The notes beneath the pieces are model-generated. The model saw nothing but the letters and a program-made list of their open reading frames with translations, searched no databases and was not told the origin of the DNA. Below, piece by piece: positions 61,201 through 64,000 of a DNA stretch of 64,000 nt. Position numbers and translations under genes: made by a program. Within the stretch, counting starts at the first letter, position 1, and each line of letters starts with the position of its first letter. The DNA comes from Phytohabitans aurantiacus (lineage in GTDB: Bacteria; Actinomycetota; Actinomycetes; Mycobacteriales; Micromonosporaceae): the NCBI RefSeq assembly GCF_027923225.1, contig NZ_BSDI01000038.1:1-64000 (forward strand). The letters run 5' to 3'.

Positions 61201-61436
61201 AAACCGACTGGGATGGAAGCAGGGGTGACGAACCGCGCACGAGCCCGGATCACGGAGCCCGGCGAGACTCGGGCAAGCGCGCTGTCAGCGCCAAGATGCT
61301 CGCCTACGCCCGACAGCGCCTCGCCGAGGGCGCACGCATCACCGGCGCAGACCTCGACCGCAAGTTCGGCACCCGTGACTACGGCCGGAAGGTTCTACGC
61401 CGCCTGGCGACCGAATCTCGAGCCGCCGAAGCCTAG
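58203..61436 (+). CDS. DUF6884-like protein whose frame continues without stop into the next gene
   Basis: ATG with GGAAGG nine bases upstream. Residues about 125-280 match DUF6884: LIIVACGARKTACFEAPAGQ, GSYHRAARRAAEAI, VMILSARYGLLDLDD and GIGDQMARLNAL. A cysteine pair C-x-x-C follows near 355. From about 59290 to 59880 the frame stays open but reads as Arg/Pro/Gly-rich non-protein-like sequence that contains iteron pairs and a dense GTCCCG/CGGGAC cluster. A strong ribosome site and ATG then start the downstream gene in the same frame. Either the stop was lost by a small indel, or a 1077-residue fusion is made. The DUF6884 part alone is the confident piece. Confidence 0.55.
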   Translation: MNGPTTNASSVRPDGPGRIAPGQRVTCLPGSLPARDGGRGGGILVSIGPKTSIVDVYGGRKRRIPNELLHPEAGPWIAADRDARGLRTANASGRGWLPGWSWLGWSIAEHLEYLCGERRLPTPPPAPQRLIIVACGARKTACFEAPAGQMYVGSYHRAARRAAEAITTPDTRVMILSARYGLLDLDDVILRYEARLGQRFAITAQGLREQAEQLGLADTAEVIVLAPAAYADLASHVWPHAQRTLAGTRGIGDQMARLNALATGRTTVADLVAAGSTANLATTGDQHAVSIRGGLVHLADTPHARTGTAAPVCPANQPHRRWKLTSAPITCTRCATIVTRRRDLDRWCALVNRHAQAASTGRPHQDRALAPAATERRRDAHTGPEPRRPGRQGRRCIRPGAPRRTGGTSRNSLRDDWRHVPGGQVREVPLIPPGDGLATRRPSRRYPRHPIGRPPPRPRPITQARHAVANRSPAGAVPLIPTRSLTCDNKKLTNGSANGLRRASGCTTRPSPAGAGLANPLAPIAGPHTRHPSTIRPPQAAPGRCWRTARGLDRTQEVRPMTDPTTHPATAGTPEMAAAATPANGVAVADVRTLRHVTRAEQERLSADAEVERRARAAQLDLELREQRRAAARREREASAADKQARVEARRARRGARRARLRAAAPRWAERALFVLPIMFPMAVAWVGQIRFAMTVMGWPLPAAIVFAAGFELSTAYVARLDWLSRAAGDSALLFRGATWGFAAGAATMNYWHAADPGLAPNGEAVSYGLMSITGVVLWELLSTYRHRTALRAEGKLPAARPRFGLARWIWFNKLTRIAWLLTLRDGYTATDLAWRAGIGAVDLYGSAKDAREAVRAGRPVPRPEPLAGGERDAGQGGKNRELQAQAENRDSADRDLDRDDPARGEQRDGPTRHDHRDTSRDQQPDRTLRAGHPADPDSGQSPSRADVPALSAIAHEPSADPAGNDAPDRDEADTAAPAVNPDHSGDQVPAPPDQAAGSETDWDGSRGDEPRTSPDHGARRDSGKRAVSAKMLAYARQRLAEGARITGADLDRKFGTRDYGRKVLRRLATESRAAEA
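59677..59696 (-). repeat. 12-bp iteron-like pair (59.68 kb)
   Basis: On the minus strand GTTAGCGG (59696-59689) with ACCC, then GTTAGTG beginning at 59684, 12 bases apart. Oriented opposite to the pair at 59750. Confidence 0.55.
59750..59769 (+). repeat. 12-bp iteron-like pair (59.75 kb)
   Basis: GTTAGCGA at 59750 and GTTAGCGC at 59762, 12 bases apart, facing the pair at 59677-59696 across about 53 bases. Confidence 0.55.
59883..61436 (+). CDS. DUF2637-like membrane protein with DNA-binding-like tail
   Basis: 517 residues from an ATG preceded by AGGAGG at ideal distance, in the same frame as the upstream gene. Residues about 40-100 form a highly charged basic coiled helix (REREASAADKQARVEARRAR). 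Four hydrophobic helices follow at about 108-215 (ALFVLPIMFPMAVAWVGQI, AIVFAAGFELSTAYVARL, GATWGFAAGAATMNYWHA, SYGLMSITGVVLWELL), matching DUF2637 proteins of actinobacterial plasmids, thought to act in transfer or spread. A long hydrophilic stretch rich in Arg-Asp pairs precedes a C-terminal helical module (MLAYARQRLAEGARITGADL, DYGRKVLRRL) that resembles a DNA-binding domain. Confidence 0.78.
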   Translation: MTDPTTHPATAGTPEMAAAATPANGVAVADVRTLRHVTRAEQERLSADAEVERRARAAQLDLELREQRRAAARREREASAADKQARVEARRARRGARRARLRAAAPRWAERALFVLPIMFPMAVAWVGQIRFAMTVMGWPLPAAIVFAAGFELSTAYVARLDWLSRAAGDSALLFRGATWGFAAGAATMNYWHAADPGLAPNGEAVSYGLMSITGVVLWELLSTYRHRTALRAEGKLPAARPRFGLARWIWFNKLTRIAWLLTLRDGYTATDLAWRAGIGAVDLYGSAKDAREAVRAGRPVPRPEPLAGGERDAGQGGKNRELQAQAENRDSADRDLDRDDPARGEQRDGPTRHDHRDTSRDQQPDRTLRAGHPADPDSGQSPSRADVPALSAIAHEPSADPAGNDAPDRDEADTAAPAVNPDHSGDQVPAPPDQAAGSETDWDGSRGDEPRTSPDHGARRDSGKRAVSAKMLAYARQRLAEGARITGADLDRKFGTRDYGRKVLRRLATESRAAEA

Positions 61437-61495
61437 CGAGCGCCGCGACCGATCGCACGTACGAGCGGTGGTCCCCCCGCGAACACGTCAGGCCG

Positions 61496-61515
61496 GTTAG
61501 CGGACCTGTTGCCGT
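61496..61515 (+). repeat. 12-bp iteron-like pair (61.5 kb)
   Basis: GTTAGCGG at 61496 followed by ACCT and a weaker unit GTTGCCG at 61508, in the gap before the BldC/excisionase-like gene. Confidence 0.5.
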
Positions 61516-61624
61516 CGCACCCTCCGCCGTTACGGCAACGTGTTCGCCAACCTACGGCCGCAACCGTCGGAACCACACAGGACGGTGCCGGCACACAGCC
61601 GGCGGCAGCGGAAGGAAGCAGACT

Positions 61625-61870
61625 ATGACGACCACCGCGAGAGCCCAAGAGGCCGCGCAGCGAGCCAACACGAAGGTTTGGACCATCGACGCCGTCCGCA
61701 ACCTCGGCGCCACGACCGACATCGAGACCGCCGGGGCGATCCTGGGCATCGGCCGCTCGAAGTCGTACGAGCTTGCCAAGAACGGTGAGTTCCCCGCCCG
61801 TGTGCTACGCATCGGCCGGCGCTACCTGGTACCCGTTCCCTCGATCTTGACCCTGCTCGGCGTCGAGTAG
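61625..61870 (+). CDS. BldC/excisionase-like MerR-type HTH protein
   Basis: 81 residues. The pattern TIDAVRNLGATTDIETAGAI, LGIGRSKSYELAKNGEFP and RVLRIGRRYLVPVPSIL is that of the helix-turn-helix family covering BldC, excisionases and plasmid Xis-like regulators. ATG start has GGAAGGAAG upstream. It is the last gene carrying the mobile-element character; a perfect hairpin follows 25 bases after its stop. In integrative elements such genes normally sit beside an integrase, which is absent here. It is a candidate binder of the 12-bp repeats. Confidence 0.75.
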   Translation: MTTTARAQEAAQRANTKVWTIDAVRNLGATTDIETAGAILGIGRSKSYELAKNGEFPARVLRIGRRYLVPVPSILTLLGVE

Positions 61871-61895
61871 CGCACCTCGCATGGCATGCAGATAT

Positions 61896-61920
61896 GGCGA
61901 GTCGCCAAGGGCGACTCGCC
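61896..61920 (+). terminator. Strong hairpin terminator after the HTH gene
   Basis: Perfect 11-bp stem GGCGAGTCGCC / GGCGACTCGCC with the loop AAG, 25 bases after the stop codon. There is no T-run, which is usual for actinomycete terminators. It separates the mobile-element genes from the lanthipeptide cluster. Confidence 0.75.
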
Positions 61921-61972
61921 CTGCATCGAAGCCCTTACTCCTGGTCACATAGTCATTACACAATCGACCTAC

Positions 61973-61986
61973 GTCACTTTGGTGAC
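61973..61986. promoter_or_regulatory. Small inverted repeat in the lanA promoter region
   Basis: GTCAC, TTTG, GTGAC, located 26 bases before the precursor gene start. It could be an operator. A possible -10 (ATTACACAAT) lies just upstream at about 61955-61964, with weak -35 character. Confidence 0.35.
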
Positions 61987-62011
61987 ACCCGGCGGGCTGA
62001 GGAGCATCTCG

Positions 62012-62194
62012 ATGAGTACCAGCAGCACGGTGGAGTCGGTGTCGCAGACGGCGGAGAAGCCCACCGACATGGACCCCTTCGATCTCGACATCCGCTTCAT
62101 CGAGAACGGCGAGGCGGCAGCCACGCTAATCAACCTCACGGACAACGGCTGCGGCAGTACGTGCGCGAGCCCTTGCGCCACCAACGTGGGCTGA
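62012..62194 (+). CDS. FxLD-type lanthipeptide precursor
   Basis: 60 residues. The leader contains DPFDLDIRFIENGEAA with the family FDLD motif; the C-terminal core begins near LTDNGCGSTCASPCATNVG, with three cysteines and several Ser/Thr available for dehydration and ring closure. FxLD lanthipeptides are modified by class I (LanB-type) dehydratases, and a LanB begins 64 bases downstream. ATG start is supported by GAGGAG seven bases upstream; a longer frame starting at 61886 overlaps the terminator and is rejected. The product is a ribosomally made, post-translationally modified peptide, probably exported. Confidence 0.88.
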   Translation: MSTSSTVESVSQTAEKPTDMDPFDLDIRFIENGEAAATLINLTDNGCGSTCASPCATNVG

Positions 62195-62258
62195 CACGCC
62201 GGCCCGCTCGCCGGAGTTCCTGCGGGCGGGCCGGTGCCAGTGAGGGGGTGAGAGACGC

Positions 62259-64000
62259 TTGGACTCGCGGATTGGCCAGCCGTTGTACCGATGCGGCGAA
62301 AGCGCGGTCGTACGTGCCGCTCAGCATGTCGAGTTGCCGCTGCCGCCCTGGCCGGACCTGACCGGCGAGAGCACCGCCCACGTAGAGGAGTGGCGCGCGT
62401 GGCTGCGGAGCATCTGGGCGGTGGATGCGGTTGTCGAGGCGGTCGAGCACGCCAGTCCCGCGCTCGCGGACGAGGTGGCAGCGGTATGTGGTGGGCGGCG
62501 CCGGAGCGCTCGCCAGATACGCCGGACCGTGTTCGCCCTGACCAGGTACCTGTTGCGGATGATGGGGCGGGCCACGCCGTTCGGACTGTTCGCTGGCGTG
62601 GCTCCCGCGTCCTTCGATTCCAAGCTCGTCGTACGCTGGGGTGACCGGCACCATGCCGTCGCCTCGGCCGACGGGTCCTGGCTGTCGGATGTCGTCGCGC
62701 GACTCGAAGCGTGCCCGGAACTGCTTGAGCGATTGTCGCTGTCGGCCAACGACACCGCCTTCGTTCGCGGCGATCGCCTGGTCGTGCCGTTCCAGCCAGA
62801 GGTGCGCACCGACGACCGCGTCGTCGCGGTGGACGTGTCGATCCGCAACACAGCGGCGGTCCGTCTGGTGGTGGAGGCAGCTACAGCGCCGATTCGGGGC
62901 GAGGTGCTAGCGGCGAAACTGGCGGCAGACTTCCCCACCACGCCCCGAACCAGGATCCGGGACCTGCTGGCCGACCTGGTCAGCCGGTGCGCGCTGATCA
63001 CCAGCCTTCACGCGCCCAGCACGGTCGCGGATGCCTTCGGCCACCTCCTGGAGCAGCTCGACGCCGTGCGGGCAAGTGAGATCTCGCAGCTGGCCGATCT
63101 CGTCGACCGGTTGCGGGAGATCCGCGCCGCGCTGCTCCAGCACAACCAGGCCGGCTCACAACGGCGGGATATCGGAACGGCAGCCACAAACCAGATGAGG
63201 GCGGTTACAGCCACCGCGCGTCAGCCGCTGGCCGTAGACCTGCACCTGGACTGCACGCTCGTCCTGCCCTGGCAGGTCATGCGCGAGGCCGCGATCGCCG
63301 CGTCGGCGCTAGTGCGCCTGACCGCGTACCCGTCTGGACCGATCGCGTGGCAGAGCTACCACAACCGGTTCTTCGAGCGGTACGGGATCGGGGCGCTTGT
63401 TCCGGTGCTGGACGTCGTCGACCCGGACGTCGGGCTTGGTTTCCCGGACGGGTATCAGGGCGCTGGGCCGGAGCCGGCGAGATCGATAGACGATCGCGAC
63501 GCGCGGCTGCTGACGCTGGCACAGTCCGCAGCTTTGGACGGCTGCGACGAGATCGTCCTGGACGAGCGCCTGCTCGCCGAACTGTCGCACCAGCGTCTTG
63601 AGCGGGCACGGCTACAGCCGCACGCTGAGCTGTGTTTCCAGGTCCATGCCCGATCGCAAGCCGCAATCGCCTGCGGCGAATTCGAGCTGGCCGTCGTGAG
63701 CGTCTCCCGTGGTGTCGGCACGATGAGCGGCCGTTTCGTAGAACTACTCGGCCAGGAGAGATTCACTGCCACGTTCGCGCGGCTGCCCACTGGCAACCCC
63801 GACGCACTGTCGGTACAGGTGTCGATCCCGCCATTTCTCGCGCGGGCCGGCCACGTCGCGCGTGCTCCCCAGTTCCTACCGGCCGGGATCAGCGTGGCCG
63901 AGCAGCGCGGTTCCGGCGACGGCGTGATCCGGCTTGAGGACATTGTCGTGGGGTGCGACAGCGAACGCCTCTATCTGGCCTCGCTCGCTCACGGGCGGCT
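62259..64000 (+). CDS. lanB: Lantibiotic dehydratase (LanB), cut by the window end
   Basis: At least 580 residues, open to the window edge. The diagnostic class I motif is YLLRMMGRATPFGLFAGV at about residues 90-107, followed by long alternating helices and VDLHLDC near 327. LanB enzymes use glutamyl-tRNA to dehydrate Ser/Thr in the precursor; this is the glutamylation N-domain and the elimination domain lies beyond the window. The best start is TTG at 62259 after GAGGGGG; an in-frame TGA at 62241 rules out a longer start, and no ATG/GTG lies nearer. It follows the precursor in one transcription unit. Confidence 0.85.
   Translation, partial: MDSRIGQPLYRCGESAVVRAAQHVELPLPPWPDLTGESTAHVEEWRAWLRSIWAVDAVVEAVEHASPALADEVAAVCGGRRRSARQIRRTVFALTRYLLRMMGRATPFGLFAGVAPASFDSKLVVRWGDRHHAVASADGSWLSDVVARLEACPELLERLSLSANDTAFVRGDRLVVPFQPEVRTDDRVVAVDVSIRNTAAVRLVVEAATAPIRGEVLAAKLAADFPTTPRTRIRDLLADLVSRCALITSLHAPSTVADAFGHLLEQLDAVRASEISQLADLVDRLREIRAALLQHNQAGSQRRDIGTAATNQMRAVTATARQPLAVDLHLDCTLVLPWQVMREAAIAASALVRLTAYPSGPIAWQSYHNRFFERYGIGALVPVLDVVDPDVGLGFPDGYQGAGPEPARSIDDRDARLLTLAQSAALDGCDEIVLDERLLAELSHQRLERARLQPHAELCFQVHARSQAAIACGEFELAVVSVSRGVGTMSGRFVELLGQERFTATFARLPTGNPDALSVQVSIPPFLARAGHVARAPQFLPAGISVAEQRGSGDGVIRLEDIVVGCDSERLYLASLAHGR

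Noticed and set aside
1..64000. Search for tRNA genes, rRNA or an integrase/att site marking an ICE boundary
   Set aside because: No cloverleaf-like T-arm sequence or tyrosine/serine integrase catalytic domain was recognised by eye; a tRNA and repeat scan would be needed.

Overview
This is a high-GC actinomycete window with frequent GTG starts and densely overlapping operons. An FxLD-type lanthipeptide precursor and an SCO6880/VirB4-type conjugation apparatus point to a Micromonospora- or Streptomyces-like host. That assignment is inferred from gene content, not from a marker gene. Most of the window (about 0.1-61.5 kb) looks like one large conjugative element, either a plasmid or an ICE. No integrase, attachment site or tRNA was recognised, so the element type is open. 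Its right edge adjoins a lanthipeptide gene cluster.

Layout. (1) 0.1-5.6 kb, minus strand: a Tad/type II-like secretion cluster with lipoprotein, secreted protein, SAF/CpaB, CpaE-like ATPase, CpaF/TadA ATPase, TadB, and a TadC start that stops early. (2) 6.1-6.9 kb: two small winged-helix regulators. (3) 7.4-21.2 kb: a complete type III (III-D-like) CRISPR-Cas locus. One minus-strand operon runs from a TIGR03986-like large Cas7 through Cas10, Cas7, Csx10/Cas5, a tandem Cas7-Cas7, a small Csx19-like protein, a two-TM SAVED protein, Cas6 and a reverse transcriptase-Cas1 fusion to Cas2. It is bracketed by two arrays with related 37-bp repeats. The arrays point outward in opposite directions and share a 23-bp leader box about 145 bp before the first repeat. 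(4) 21.4-32.6 kb: a 3746-residue DarB-like methyltransferase/SNF2/UvrD helicase fusion with a small gene nested out of frame near its start. (5) 32.7-47.4 kb: mating machinery. It comprises a transglycosylase/M23 hydrolase, VirB8-like proteins, a VirB2-like pilin, VirB6-like, SCO6880-like, VirB4, a TraG/VirD4 coupling protein, and a Toprim primase with an apparently inactive PP2C-like tail. A cargo patch at 41.3-43.4 kb holds a broken methyltransferase between recombinase relics and a PAPS-reductase-like protein. (6) 47.5-58 kb, minus strand: DUF4913 and accessory proteins, a beta-propeller protein, and the MobC/relaxase operon with a candidate oriT. (7) 58-61.9 kb: a DUF6884-like/DUF2637-like reading frame and a BldC/excisionase-like HTH. 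A 12-bp iteron-like repeat is scattered through regions 6-7. (8) 62-64 kb: lanthipeptide precursor and a LanB dehydratase cut off by the window end.

How it fits together. The Cas10 has an intact cyclase GGDD motif but no recognisable HD nuclease. RNA recognition would therefore signal through cyclic oligoadenylate to the membrane SAVED protein. RT-Cas1/Cas2 could write spacers from RNA. In both arrays the strand complementary to the crRNA usually reads as a plausible peptide, as expected for an RNA-targeting system. The conjugation genes would carry this immunity locus between hosts.
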